Positions 35,862 through 44,871 of a stretch of DNA of 64,000 nt are shown here, in pieces (positions within the stretch are counted from its first letter, which is position 1; the number at the start of each line of letters is the position of its first letter). The notes beneath the pieces are model-generated. The model made no database searches. It saw only the letters and a list, made by a program, of their open reading frames with translations, and was not told the origin of the DNA. This DNA comes from Afipia sp. P52-10 (GTDB lineage: Bacteria > Pseudomonadota > Alphaproteobacteria > Rhizobiales > Xanthobacteraceae), in the NCBI RefSeq assembly GCF_000516555.1, contig NZ_AZSJ01000003.1, forward strand, positions 2,103,302-2,167,301. Reading direction: 5' to 3'. A program made the translations under genes and the position numbers.

Positions 35862-36908
35862 CTACTTCTTCGCCGCGGCTGCGACCGCTGCATCGAACTG
35901 GTTGAGCGCGTCGCTGCCGCGCTTGCCACGGCCATCGAGGCCGCTGGCCCAGGTCTTGGCGACACCCTTCAGCAGATCCTTGAACTTGTCGCGGACATCA
36001 GGCCGCAGCGTCTCGAAGCGGACGCCGGTCGCTTCCAGCTTCTGCTTGGTCTCGTCGTCGGCCTTCTGGATCTGCTCGCATGCGGATGGAATGATCTGCT
36101 CGGCTGCCTCGACCATCGCCTTCTGCACGTTTGGCGGCAGCTTCTTCCAAGCCGCATCGCTGATCGAGTAGGCAACGATGAAGCTACCGAAGCCGATGCC
36201 GTCGGTGGAGTACTTCACGAGCTTGTCGGTGCCGTAGGCGATGACGCTTTCGAGCGGAAACAGCAGGCCGTCCATCGTGCCGCGCGCCAGCGATTCATAG
36301 GCGTCGGGCGCGGCCATGCGGACCGGCACCGAGCCGATTGCGCGCAGCGTCAGATCCTGCGCGCCGCCGGTGGAGCGCAGCTTGAGCCCGTTGACGTCGG
36401 TCACCTCCTTGACCGGCGCCTTGACGGTCAGAATGCGGTACTGCGGCAGGGTGACGGACAGCAGCAGGCGGATGTTGTTGCCGGCATAATCCTGCTCGGC
36501 GATCACGCCGTCGCGCGCGAGCTTCCAGTAGGCGAGCGTGCCCTGGCAGGTATGGTCGAACGCGCCGGGTAGCATGGCGACTTCCGAAACCGGCATCTTG
36601 TCCGATGCGTAGCCCGGCGCGACATAGCCGATATCGGCGACGCCGGTCTGCGTCAGCTTCAGCATGTCGGTAGCTTTGCCGAGCTGCTGGGCCGGGTAGT
36701 AGTCGAAGGTGACGGCGTTGTTGGTCCGCTTCTTGATTTCTTCCATCCAGGGCTCGAGCACGAGCTTCACCAGATAGTGGCCCTTCGGAAACGAATCCGC
36801 GACGCGGAGGTGAATCGGATCAGCCGCAGCCGTTGGTACTGTCGAGGCCGCAAGAGCCGATGCTGCGAGCAGGCCAGTCAATGCAATGAGCCGACGGATC
36901 GTCGTCAT
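35862..36908 (-). CDS. TRAP transporter substrate-binding protein DctP (2)
   Basis: A 348-residue periplasmic binding protein. Signal peptide MTTIRRLIALTGLLAASALAASTVPTAAAD. Family features include HLRVADSFPKGHYLVKLVLEPWMEEIKKRTNNAVTF and VPVRMAAPDAYESLARGTMDG. It is closely related to DctP1, which lies downstream of the same permease genes, so the pair probably came from a duplication. It is the first gene of the TRAP operon; a candidate operator lies upstream at 36971-36986. Confidence 0.93.
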   Translation of the reverse strand: MTTIRRLIALTGLLAASALAASTVPTAAADPIHLRVADSFPKGHYLVKLVLEPWMEEIKKRTNNAVTFDYYPAQQLGKATDMLKLTQTGVADIGYVAPGYASDKMPVSEVAMLPGAFDHTCQGTLAYWKLARDGVIAEQDYAGNNIRLLLSVTLPQYRILTVKAPVKEVTDVNGLKLRSTGGAQDLTLRAIGSVPVRMAAPDAYESLARGTMDGLLFPLESVIAYGTDKLVKYSTDGIGFGSFIVAYSISDAAWKKLPPNVQKAMVEAAEQIIPSACEQIQKADDETKQKLEATGVRFETLRPDVRDKFKDLLKGVAKTWASGLDGRGKRGSDALNQFDAAVAAAAKK

Positions 36909-36970
36909 TCTTCTCCCCGTTTTGTTTTGCGCAGTTGTCACGGGGCGGTTTGAACGTCGCCCTCGGTTGC

Positions 36971-36986
36971 GTTCAGATTTGTGAAC
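36971..36986. promoter_or_regulatory. Palindromic operator candidate of the TRAP operon
   Basis: GTTCA-GATTTG-TGAAC has perfect 5-bp arms. It is 63 bp upstream of the DctP2 start and just after the IclR2 gene, where an IclR-type operator would be expected. Confidence 0.45.
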
Positions 36987-37048
36987 AGGATGGCATAAGC
37001 TGAATGCGAGCGTCAAGAAGCGGACACTGGCATCGCCGAGCGCGTGCC

Positions 37049-37909
37049 TTATTTCGCCGAGGCCGGCCGCCGTCGCGATCGTGATCGGCTTGCATTGCCG
37101 CTGACATCGCTGCGATGGCCGAGCAAGGTGGAGATCGTCCTCGCGCTGTCGAGGACGATGCGGGAGAACAGATCGGGCTCGCGCTGTCCGCGCGAAAGCG
37201 GAGCGCCGATGGTCAGCCCGGCGACGATGGTGTTGCTGGCGTTGCGGATCGGTGCGGAGAAGCCCGCCGCATCGTCGGCGTAGTCGCCCATGGTGACGGA
37301 AAGGTCGGTTGCCCGGATGTTGTCCAGCAGCGCTTCGATCTTGCTGCGGCTCGCAATGGTTTTGCTGGCGGTCGGTTTCAACGTCATGGATTTGAAGTAG
37401 CGCTCGCGCTCCTTCTCCGGGAAGTGGGCGAGAAACAGCCGGCCGCAGGCGGTCGGATAAAGCGGTCGCTGCTCGCCGATCCGCGCGCAGAACCGGATCG
37501 ACTTCGGCGACTCGACGAAATCGATGTAGGAGAAGCCGCGCCGGTCGGCGTTCAATTCGGCCAGCAGAACGGTTTCGCCGCACTCGGCAACGGCGCGCTC
37601 GAGCACCGGGCGGGCCAACTGGCGGAGCGAGCGCGCGCCGGTCAGCGCCGAGGCCAACGACCAGGTTTCCTCGCCGATCACGTAGAGCGCGCCGCTGCGC
37701 GCCAGATAGCCCAGTTCGGTGAGCCCGTTGAGGGTCGAGAGCAGTGAACTTTTCGGCACGTTCAGCGCCGCCGCGAGCGTCGACAGGTTGAGCCCGTCCG
37801 GATGGCCGGACAGCAGGCGCAGCAAGGCCATGGCGCGGCCGAGGGCCATCGGTCCGTCGCCCTTGCTGCTCGCCCTGGGCGCCACCCGGGCCTTTCCTGT
37901 CGTCACCAA
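37049..37909 (-). CDS. IclR-family transcriptional regulator (2)
   Basis: A 286-residue regulator. The winged helix (about 20-80) has LNLSTLAAALNVPKSSLLSTLNGL, then an IclR effector domain including ETVLLAELNADRRGFSYIDFVESPKS and AAGFSAPIRNASNTIVAGLTIGAP. It starts with TTG (37909) or GTG (37906); neither has a strong ribosome site. It lies upstream of the TRAP operon and divergent from an acyl-CoA dehydrogenase gene, so it may control either. A 14-bp tandem repeat covers its start. Confidence 0.9.
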   Translation of the reverse strand: MVTTGKARVAPRASSKGDGPMALGRAMALLRLLSGHPDGLNLSTLAAALNVPKSSLLSTLNGLTELGYLARSGALYVIGEETWSLASALTGARSLRQLARPVLERAVAECGETVLLAELNADRRGFSYIDFVESPKSIRFCARIGEQRPLYPTACGRLFLAHFPEKERERYFKSMTLKPTASKTIASRSKIEALLDNIRATDLSVTMGDYADDAAGFSAPIRNASNTIVAGLTIGAPLSRGQREPDLFSRIVLDSARTISTLLGHRSDVSGNASRSRSRRRPASAK

Positions 37910-37973
37910 ATTCGTTTCACCAAGTCCGCTTCACCAAGTCCGCTTCAGCAAGTCCGCTTCGCCAAGAGCGTCG
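37904..37973. repeat. 14-bp tandem repeat, about five copies
   Basis: Units start at 37904, 37918, 37932, 37946 and 37960. The middle two are identical (CACCAAGTCCGCTT), the fourth differs by one base, and the first and last are more degenerate. The block overlaps the start codon region of the IclR2 gene, so it could alter its expression or be unstable. Confidence 0.85.
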
Positions 37974-38073
37974 TCGCGTCGACATCAATTCGTGTCGACA
38001 TCAGTCTCGTGTCCACTCGCGTGCCGATGCATTGCAACGGCGCGCATGCTTCAGGCAAAGCCTGTGTAATCAC

Positions 38074-38237
38074 ATTCGCATTCCGAATCCACGATCTGCA
38101 ACGTGACTTTCGCAGCATTCGCATGTGCGAACGGCCGGGCAGTGCGGACCGCGAGCCAATCCGTTAAGACAGAAATGAGCTCCGGCATCGCTGAGAAGCT
38201 GGTTTACATATCCGAACACAGGACATATATACGAACA
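38074..38237. promoter_or_regulatory. Cluster of palindromes and half-sites upstream of the acyl-CoA dehydrogenase
   Basis: Between IclR2 and the dehydrogenase start (38274) lie ATTCGCATTCCGAAT (38074-38088; arms ATTCG/CGAAT) and TTCGCA-TG-TGCGAA (38118-38131; perfect arms). Two direct half-sites, ACATATCCGAACA (38206-38218) and ACATATATACGAACA (38223-38237), follow. A regulator, possibly IclR2, probably binds here. Confidence 0.5.
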
Positions 38238-38273
38238 AAACAAATTGCCTCTGGGATCAGGAACGCGCTCGGC

Positions 38274-39434
38274 ATGGACTACACGCCCGAACAACTCAGC
38301 ATCCGCGCCAACATCTCCAAGCTGTGCGCACAGTTCGGCGATCGCTACTGGCTGGAGCGTGATTCCGACGGACAGTTTCCGCACGAATTCTGCAACGCCA
38401 TCGCCAAGGAGGGGTGGCTCGGGATCGCCATGCCCGAGGACTACGGCGGCAGCGGTCTCGGCATCACCGAAGCCGCCACCCTGGTTCAGGCCATCACCGA
38501 AAGCGGCTGCGGCAACGCCGGATTCGCAGCCATCGCGATCAACATCTTCGGGCTCAATCCGGTGGTGGTGTTCGGCACGCCGGAGCAGAAGCAGCGCTGG
38601 CTGCCGCGGATCATCGATCGGCGCGATACCGCGTGTTTCGGCGTCACCGAGCCGAACACCGGACTGGATACGACGCGGCTGAAAACCCGCGCGGTTTGGG
38701 ACGGCACGCACTACGTGGTGCACGGTCAGAAGACGTGGACGTCAACGGCACAGCAGGCGAACAAGATTCTGCTGATCGCGAGAACCACCGATGAATCAAA
38801 GACGAAGCGGCCGATCGACGGCCTGTCGCTGTTCTACACTGACCTCGATCGCAGTCATGTGGAGATCCGCGAGATCGAGAAGATGGGCCGGAAGTGCGTG
38901 GATTCCAACCAGCTCTTCTTCGACGGCCTGAGGATTCCGAAGGAGGATCTGATCGGCGAGGAGGGCAAGGGCTTCAAATATCTCCTGCACGGACTCAATG
39001 CCGAACGTCTCCTGATCGCCGCCTCGATGGTCGGCCTCGGCCGCTGCGCGCTCCAGCGCGCGTCGGACTATGCGCGCGATCGCGTCATCTTCGGCCGGCC
39101 GATCGGCATGAACCAGGCGATCCAGCACCCGCTCGCCGCGTCATGGGCGGAGCTGGAAGCTGCGAACCTGATGGCATTTCAGGGCGCCCGCCTTTACGAC
39201 GCCGGCAAGGAATGCGGCAAGGAGGCGAACGCGGCGAAATACCTCGCGGGAGAGGCCACCTTCACGGCGTGCAAGAACGCGGTGCTCACCCATGGCGGCA
39301 TGGGCTATGCCAAGGAATTCCATGTCGAGCGATACTTCCGCGAGTGCCTGATCCATTGGATCGCGCCGATCACGCCGCACCTGATGCTGTCGTTCCTCGC
39401 CGAGAAGGCGCTCGACCTTCCCCGGTCCTATTGA
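38274..39434 (+). CDS. Acyl-CoA dehydrogenase (1)
   Basis: A 386-residue FAD-dependent dehydrogenase that forms a double bond next to the CoA carbonyl. It has GWLGIAMPEDYGGSGLGITEA, CFGVTEPNTGLD, GQKTWTSTA and GGMGYAKEFHVERYFRE. The ATG at 38274 (MDYTPEQLSIRANI) is the likely start; earlier in-frame codons lie in the regulatory region. The CitE-type lyase and a MaoC-type dehydratase follow on the same strand, which suggests a short pathway from acyl-CoA through an enoyl-CoA hydration to a lyase cut. Confidence 0.92.
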   Translation: MDYTPEQLSIRANISKLCAQFGDRYWLERDSDGQFPHEFCNAIAKEGWLGIAMPEDYGGSGLGITEAATLVQAITESGCGNAGFAAIAINIFGLNPVVVFGTPEQKQRWLPRIIDRRDTACFGVTEPNTGLDTTRLKTRAVWDGTHYVVHGQKTWTSTAQQANKILLIARTTDESKTKRPIDGLSLFYTDLDRSHVEIREIEKMGRKCVDSNQLFFDGLRIPKEDLIGEEGKGFKYLLHGLNAERLLIAASMVGLGRCALQRASDYARDRVIFGRPIGMNQAIQHPLAASWAELEAANLMAFQGARLYDAGKECGKEANAAKYLAGEATFTACKNAVLTHGGMGYAKEFHVERYFRECLIHWIAPITPHLMLSFLAEKALDLPRSY

Positions 39435-39458
39435 GAAAGTCCAACGGAGAATGGCGTT

Positions 39459-40367
39459 ATGACGTTGATACGCTCCTGGCTGTTCGTTCCTGGCGACAGC
39501 GAGCCGAAGCTCGCCAAGGCCCGCGCCAGTGTCGCCGACGCGCTGATCATCGATCTGGAGGATTCAGTCGCCGATTCCCGGCAGGATGTGGCGCGGACAC
39601 TCTCCAACGCCTTCCTGAAGGCCAACCCCGACCGCTCCAAGCAGGAGCTGTGGGTGCGGATCAACCCGCTCGATCACGCCTTCTGTCTGGAAGACCTCGC
39701 GGCGGTGATGGGCGGCCGGCCGGACGGGATCGTCCTGCCCAAGGTCTATTCGGCGAAGGATGTGAACCGCCTTGCCGATTTCATCCTGGCGCTGGAAGCG
39801 CGGGAAGGCATTGCGCCCGGCACGACCAAGATCCTGTCGATCGCGACCGAGACGGCCGCCTCGCTGTTGACGTTCCACACCTATCTCACCGATCTGTCGC
39901 CGCGTCTGGCCGCGCTGACCTGGGGCGGCGAGGATCTCGCGGCAGCACTCGGTGCCAGCGACAACCGGCATCCGGTGACCGGGGCATACGATCATCCCTA
40001 TATCCATGCGCAGGTCATGTGTCTGGCGACCGCGAAGGCGATCAACGCCCAGGCGGTCGGCTGTGTGGTCGTTGATTTCCGGAATTCGGATGCCTTGCAC
40101 GCCGATTGTGTCCGCGATCTGGCGATGGGCTTCTTTGGCAAGATCGCGATCCATCCCGCGCAATGCGCGGTGATCAATGCGGCGTTCACGCCGGCTGCCG
40201 AGGAGGTCGCGAAGGCCAGGCGCATCGTCGCCGTGTTCGACGACAATCCCGGCGTCGGCACGATCGGCATCGACGGCAAGATGTACGACATGCCGCATTA
40301 CAAACAGGCGAAGTCGCTGCTGAATCTGGCGACGCGGCTGCAGCAGTCGGGCAGGGCGGCGTCGTAG
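39459..40367 (+). CDS. HpcH/HpaI-CitE family CoA lyase
   Basis: A 302-residue metal-dependent aldolase-type lyase of the CitE group, which cleaves 3-hydroxyacyl-CoA compounds such as citramalyl-CoA or malyl-CoA. Features are RSWLFVPGDSEPKLAKARASVADALIIDLEDSVAD, ETAASLL, WGGEDLAAALGA and GKIAIHPAQCAVINAAF. The natural substrate cannot be told from the sequence. It lies between the acyl-CoA dehydrogenase and a MaoC-type dehydratase. Confidence 0.92.
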   Translation: MTLIRSWLFVPGDSEPKLAKARASVADALIIDLEDSVADSRQDVARTLSNAFLKANPDRSKQELWVRINPLDHAFCLEDLAAVMGGRPDGIVLPKVYSAKDVNRLADFILALEAREGIAPGTTKILSIATETAASLLTFHTYLTDLSPRLAALTWGGEDLAAALGASDNRHPVTGAYDHPYIHAQVMCLATAKAINAQAVGCVVVDFRNSDALHADCVRDLAMGFFGKIAIHPAQCAVINAAFTPAAEEVAKARRIVAVFDDNPGVGTIGIDGKMYDMPHYKQAKSLLNLATRLQQSGRAAS

Positions 40368-40446
40368 CGGCTTTGCTCGCGCGCGTCGGGCGACACCAGG
40401 CGTTTTGAAACAACAGACCTTCTGGAAGGCAGATCGGAGAGGATCG

Positions 40447-40905
40447 ATGGCAGGGTTGTGGTACGAGCAGTTCGAGGTGGGCGCGGTCTATGATCACCCG
40501 GTCACGCGCACGATCATCGAGGCCGACAATCTCTGGTTCAGCAATCTGACGCTGAACACGCAGCCGCTGCACATCGATTTTCACAAAGCCGCGCAGTCGG
40601 AGCATGGCAAGCCGCTGGTGAACAGCCTGTTCACGCTGGCGCTGATGATCGGAATGTCGGTGACCGACACGACGCTCGGCACCACGGTCGGCAATCTCGC
40701 CATGGGCGGCATCAATTTCCCGCGGCCGGTGTTCCATGGCGACAGCATTCGCGCGCGCACCACGATCAAGAGCAAACGCGAGAGCAAATCGCGTCCCAAT
40801 GCGGGAATTGTGGTTTTCTACCACGAGGCGTTCAATCAGAATGACGAGCTGGTCGCCACCTGCGAGCGCACCGGACTGATGATGAAGGCGCCAAAGTCCG
40901 CCTGA
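40447..40905 (+). CDS. MaoC-family dehydratase
   Basis: A 152-residue hotdog-fold dehydratase. The start ATG (40447) has GAGAGGA nearby. Typical features are FEVGAVYDHPVTRTIIEADNLWFSNLTLNTQPLHIDF (the hydratase region with the catalytic Asp and His) and the central helix. Probably hydrates an unsaturated acyl-CoA, perhaps mesaconyl-CoA, given the lyase next to it. That pairing is an inference. Confidence 0.88.
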   Translation: MAGLWYEQFEVGAVYDHPVTRTIIEADNLWFSNLTLNTQPLHIDFHKAAQSEHGKPLVNSLFTLALMIGMSVTDTTLGTTVGNLAMGGINFPRPVFHGDSIRARTTIKSKRESKSRPNAGIVVFYHEAFNQNDELVATCERTGLMMKAPKSA

Positions 40906-40983
40906 CGCCGCGCCTCCGGTCGCGAGCTGTTTGCGGAAGCAGGCGGAGATCGAGATCCTCGTGCTGAAATTCGGGGTTGCCCA

Positions 40984-42507
40984 ATGAACACTGCCCAATG
41001 GCTGGTCCGCGCTGCAACGACGTTCCCGGATGCTCCGGCGATCGGCCTGGGCACGAGCCCCTGGGCGAGCTATCGCCAGCTTGCGCGGCGCGCGGCCTGC
41101 CTCGCCACGGGCCTGCGCGAACGTTTCGGCCTGAAGGCGGGAGATCGCGTGGCGATCGCCGCGAAGAACGTGCCGCAGTTCCTGGAGATCGTGTTCGGCA
41201 TCTGGCACGGCGGGTTTGCGCCGGTGCCGGCCAACGCCAAGCTGCATGGCGCGGAGTTGAAATGGATCGTCGAGAACTCGGGCGCCAGGATCGTGCTGGC
41301 GACGCCGCACGAGGCCGATGCCATCGCTGCGCACAATCCGTGCGTCGATGCGATCATCAGCATCGGCTCGGTCGAGTATGAGGCGCTCTTCAAGGGCGAG
41401 CCGGCGCCGATGGCTGCGGCCGCGCCGGACAGTCTGGCGTGGCTGTTCTACACGAGCGGCACTACGGGCCGTCCCAAGGGAGCGATGATCACCCATCGCT
41501 CGGTGCAGTCCTGCACCTATGGCTATTTGATCGATGTCGATCCGCCTGTCGCCAACAGCGCGATGCTGCATGGCGCGCCGTTGAGCCATGGTTCTGGGCT
41601 TTATGCGATTCCTCAGGTCTGCCAGGCAGGCATCAACGTCATTCCGGAATCGGGTGCGTTCGAGCCGGCTGAGATCTTCGCGATGTTCGAGCGCTGGCGC
41701 GGAGCGTCGATGTTCGCAGCGCCGACGATGATCAAGCGCATGGTCGAGAGCGCCGCAGCCTGTGATCCGACGGCGATCCGGACCGTGGTGTGGGGCGGGG
41801 CGCCGATGTATGTGGAGGATGTGCGCCGTGCGCTCGACCGCTTCGGTCCGCGGCTTGCGCAGATCTTCGGTCAGGGCGAGTCGCCGATGACCGGCACCGT
41901 GCTGTCGAAGGCGATCGTTGCCGACGACCAGCATCCGCGCTGGCTGCAGCGGATCGCCTCCGCCGGCATCGCCAATTCGCTATGCGAGGTGCGGATCGGC
42001 GACGCCGACGACAACCCGCTGCCGGCCGGCGAAGTGGGCGAGATTCTGATCCGCGGCGACAGCGTCGTCTCGGGCTACTGGCAGAACGAGGAGGCGACGC
42101 GAGCCACGTTCCGCAACGGCTGGCTGCACACCGGCGACGTCGGCTCAATGGACGAGGACGGATTCGTCACGATCAAGGATCGCTCCAAGGACATGATCAT
42201 TTCCGGTGGCTCGAACATCTATCCGCGCGAGATCGAGGAGGTGCTGCTGACCGATGCCCGCGTTCACGAGGTGTCGGTGATCGGCAGGCCCGATCCGGAA
42301 TGGGGCGAGGTGGTGGTCGCCTATGTGGTTGGCGACGTGCCGTCCGCCGAACTCGATCAACTGTGCCTCGACAGCATCGCGCGCTTCAAGCGTCCGAAGG
42401 ACTACGTGTTCGTGAAGGAGCTGCCGAAGAACAATTACGGGAAGATTCTGAAGACCGAGCTGCGGACGCTGGATCAGATCCAAAGCAAATCCGCACAGGA
42501 CCGTTGA
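40984..42507 (+). CDS. Acyl-CoA synthetase, class I adenylate-forming enzyme
   Basis: A 507-residue ligase that forms acyl-AMP and then acyl-CoA. The P-loop region is FYTSGTTGRPKGAM; the A5/A7 region is GWLHTGDVGSMDEDGFVTIKDRSKDMIISGGSNIYPREIEE. The catalytic lysine region ends PKNNYGKILK. Substrate unknown; it probably activates a small acid for the preceding dehydrogenase and lyase genes. It is 78 bp downstream of the MaoC gene. Confidence 0.93.
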   Translation: MNTAQWLVRAATTFPDAPAIGLGTSPWASYRQLARRAACLATGLRERFGLKAGDRVAIAAKNVPQFLEIVFGIWHGGFAPVPANAKLHGAELKWIVENSGARIVLATPHEADAIAAHNPCVDAIISIGSVEYEALFKGEPAPMAAAAPDSLAWLFYTSGTTGRPKGAMITHRSVQSCTYGYLIDVDPPVANSAMLHGAPLSHGSGLYAIPQVCQAGINVIPESGAFEPAEIFAMFERWRGASMFAAPTMIKRMVESAAACDPTAIRTVVWGGAPMYVEDVRRALDRFGPRLAQIFGQGESPMTGTVLSKAIVADDQHPRWLQRIASAGIANSLCEVRIGDADDNPLPAGEVGEILIRGDSVVSGYWQNEEATRATFRNGWLHTGDVGSMDEDGFVTIKDRSKDMIISGGSNIYPREIEEVLLTDARVHEVSVIGRPDPEWGEVVVAYVVGDVPSAELDQLCLDSIARFKRPKDYVFVKELPKNNYGKILKTELRTLDQIQSKSAQDR

Positions 42508-42652
42508 GGGCAGACGCGATTGCATTGCGCACTTGCGGCTAAGCGGGATGCGGATATCAAATCTATCTCGCTAAAGCATGATCGCTTGAAATCGTACCCA
42601 TGTCGCCGGTTGCTCAATGCCGATCGCGGCTTCCGTCTGAAACAATCACGAT

Positions 42653-43474
42653 CTAGGGCGCGCCCAGCGTCCATGACAGGCGGCGGGCGGCGTCGAGCAC
42701 GAGCTCGGTCAGCCGCGACCGCTGTTCGCCCCCCAGCCGCGATGCGGGCAGGGCGATGCCGATGGCGTATTGCACGTTGCCTTGCCGGTCGAATACCGGT
42801 GCGCCGATCGCGCCGGCATCGAGGGTGTGTTCTTCCTGCGTCGCCGCGACGCGGCTGTTGCGCACGTCTGCCAACGCCGTCATCAGCGCGTCCGGCGCGG
42901 TGATGGTGTTGGCCGTGATCTCGACGATGCTGTCGCTGGCGAGATAGGGCGCGATGTAGCCGTCGTTGTTCTGGAACGCCAGCAGGGCGCGTCCGAACGC
43001 GGTGCAGTACAGCGGCCGCCGCGCGCCGATGGTCGGCGTGTAGCGCACCGGGCGCGTGCCTTCGGCGCGATCGATGTAGACCGCCTGATGATGCTCCGCG
43101 TCGAGCATCGCCAGCAGCGCGGTCTCGCCGGTCTGCCGCACCAGCTCGTCGAGCAGCGGCCGGGCTGCCGCAAGCACGCTCGAGGTGGCGGCGATCACCG
43201 CCCCGAGCCGGATCGACGCGGGGCCGAGCCCGTACTTGGTCCCATCCTGCAGCGCAACATGGCCGGATGCAGTCATCACCCGCAGGTGGCTGAACAGACT
43301 GGTCTTTGGAATACCGAGCCGTTCGCTGAGCTGGGTGAGCGTCAGTCCTTGCGGCGATTCCGCCAGCAGTTCAACGATTTGCATGACCCTGACGGGTGAG
43401 CGGGGGCCGAGATAGTCGGCGGGGCCGCCGGCGCCAAGCTGTTCGTCTTCCTGATCGGGCACCGCGGTCTTCAT
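42653..43474 (-). CDS. IclR-family transcriptional regulator (3)
   Basis: A 273-residue regulator with a helix-turn-helix (LTLTQLSERLGIPKTSLFSHLRVM, about 42-65) and a C-terminal effector domain (ETALLAMLDAEHHQAVYIDRAEG, IGAPVFDRQGNVQYAIGIALPA). It is divergent from the nitronate monooxygenase gene, so the two probably share a promoter region. Confidence 0.92.
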   Translation of the reverse strand: MKTAVPDQEDEQLGAGGPADYLGPRSPVRVMQIVELLAESPQGLTLTQLSERLGIPKTSLFSHLRVMTASGHVALQDGTKYGLGPASIRLGAVIAATSSVLAAARPLLDELVRQTGETALLAMLDAEHHQAVYIDRAEGTRPVRYTPTIGARRPLYCTAFGRALLAFQNNDGYIAPYLASDSIVEITANTITAPDALMTALADVRNSRVAATQEEHTLDAGAIGAPVFDRQGNVQYAIGIALPASRLGGEQRSRLTELVLDAARRLSWTLGAP

Positions 43475-43513
43475 GCCGCAAGTGTACCGGCGGTGTGGAG
43501 ATTCGTCGAGGAC

Positions 43514-43550
43514 TTGACGCTACGGAATTCCCATATCAGAATTTAATTCT
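43514..43550 (+). promoter_or_regulatory. Promoter and operator of the nitronate monooxygenase gene
   Basis: TTGACG (43514-43519) and CAGAAT (43537-43542) are separated by 17 bp. The palindrome AGAAT-TTA-ATTCT (43538-43550) overlaps the second box. The same AGAAT-N3-ATTCT pattern occurs at 49264-49276 before another IclR-controlled operon. Confidence 0.55.
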
Positions 43551-43619
43551 ATTATGCGAATAAAGCTTCGTCCGCGAACGGCGCTCGCTACTGAGAAATG
43601 GGAGGAGACAAGACGGCTC

Positions 43620-44732
43620 ATGAAGAACGCGATGTGTGAGATGTTCGGTATCGAAGTACCGATCTTTGCTTTCTCTCATTGCCGCGACGTCGTGGTGGAA
43701 GTGTCCAAGGCCGGCGGCTTCGGCGTGCTCGGGATGGCACGGATGAGTCCCGAGCGCGTGCGGGAAGAGCTGCGCTGGATCGATGCGCACATCGAGGGAC
43801 GACCGTACGGTATCGATGTGCTGATGCCGACCACGTACCAGGATTTCGGCGGCCACAAGTTCGACGCCGAGCAGCTGTTTCCGCGGCGGCAACTGGAGTT
43901 CGTGCGCACGATGCTGGACGAGGCCGGGGTGCCGCCGCTGCCGCCGGACGAAGCGCACGCGATCGAGACCGCGCTGGTGAGCCAGTTCAATTTCACCCCG
44001 CAGGAAAGCGCGGAGATGATCGAGATCGCGATGGAGCATCCGATCAAGCTCATCGTCAACGCGCTGGGGTCGCCGCCGCCGTCGCTGGTCGAGCGGGCGC
44101 ATGCGCGCGGCATCAAGGTCGCAGCGCTGGCCGGTGCGCCGAAGCACGCGTTGCGCCACAAGCAGGCCGGCTGCGATTTCGTGATCGCCGTCGGCACCGA
44201 AGCCGGCGGCCACACCGGCCATGTCACGTCGATGGTGCTGTGGCCGCGCATCGTCGATGCCGTGGCGCCGCTGCCGGTACTCGGCGGCGGCGGGGTCGGG
44301 CGCGGCCGGCAGATGGCGGCGGCGCTGGCGCTCGGTTGCGAGGGTGTGTGGTGTGGCTCGGTCTGGCTCAAGACCGCACAGAGCGAGGTCACCCCCGAGA
44401 TCAAGGCCAAGATGTTCGAAGCGGGTTCGGAGGATGCCGTGCTGACGCGCAGCGTGACCGGCAAACCGTGTCGGACGCTGCGCAGCAGGTTCACCGACGC
44501 CTGGGATGAGCCCGGCGCGCCCGAAACCCTGCCGGCGCCGCTGCAGGCGATCCTGTGGTGGGGGCAGGGACGCACGCGCGTCGAACGGGCGCGGGTGAAG
44601 GACTTTCTGACCTATCCGGTCGGGCAGATCGTCGGCGACATGACCGAGGAAACCTCGGTGCGCCAGGTCGTCTACGAGATGATGAGCGAACTGGTTGAAG
44701 CCAAGGACCGGCTCAACGGCGTCGTCGGCTGA
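43620..44732 (+). CDS. Nitronate monooxygenase (2-nitropropane dioxygenase type)
   Basis: A 370-residue FMN enzyme of the NMO class. The start is taken at 43620 (MKNAMCEMFGIEVPIF...), the last in-frame ATG before the conserved core; 43554 is a longer alternative. Features are AGGFGVLGMARMSPERVREEL near the N-terminus, QFNFTP, and IAVGTEAGGHTGHVTSMVLWP and VLGGGGVGRGRQMAAALALGCEGVW, the FMN-phosphate loop. It probably detoxifies nitronates, but many such enzymes reduce enone-type substrates. IclR3 is divergent. Confidence 0.88.
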   Translation: MKNAMCEMFGIEVPIFAFSHCRDVVVEVSKAGGFGVLGMARMSPERVREELRWIDAHIEGRPYGIDVLMPTTYQDFGGHKFDAEQLFPRRQLEFVRTMLDEAGVPPLPPDEAHAIETALVSQFNFTPQESAEMIEIAMEHPIKLIVNALGSPPPSLVERAHARGIKVAALAGAPKHALRHKQAGCDFVIAVGTEAGGHTGHVTSMVLWPRIVDAVAPLPVLGGGGVGRGRQMAAALALGCEGVWCGSVWLKTAQSEVTPEIKAKMFEAGSEDAVLTRSVTGKPCRTLRSRFTDAWDEPGAPETLPAPLQAILWWGQGRTRVERARVKDFLTYPVGQIVGDMTEETSVRQVVYEMMSELVEAKDRLNGVVG

Positions 44733-44871
44733 GCGCGCGTCTCTCGGCGCAGGCACGCGGCGGCGTGGGCACATACGAGACGGCGCGTCTCTGCGTGCGA
44801 CGCACCGCGAATGGAAGGCACGGAACGCACAGTGCGCAAAACACACGTCTGAAGGCATGAGGGGGCAGGTC

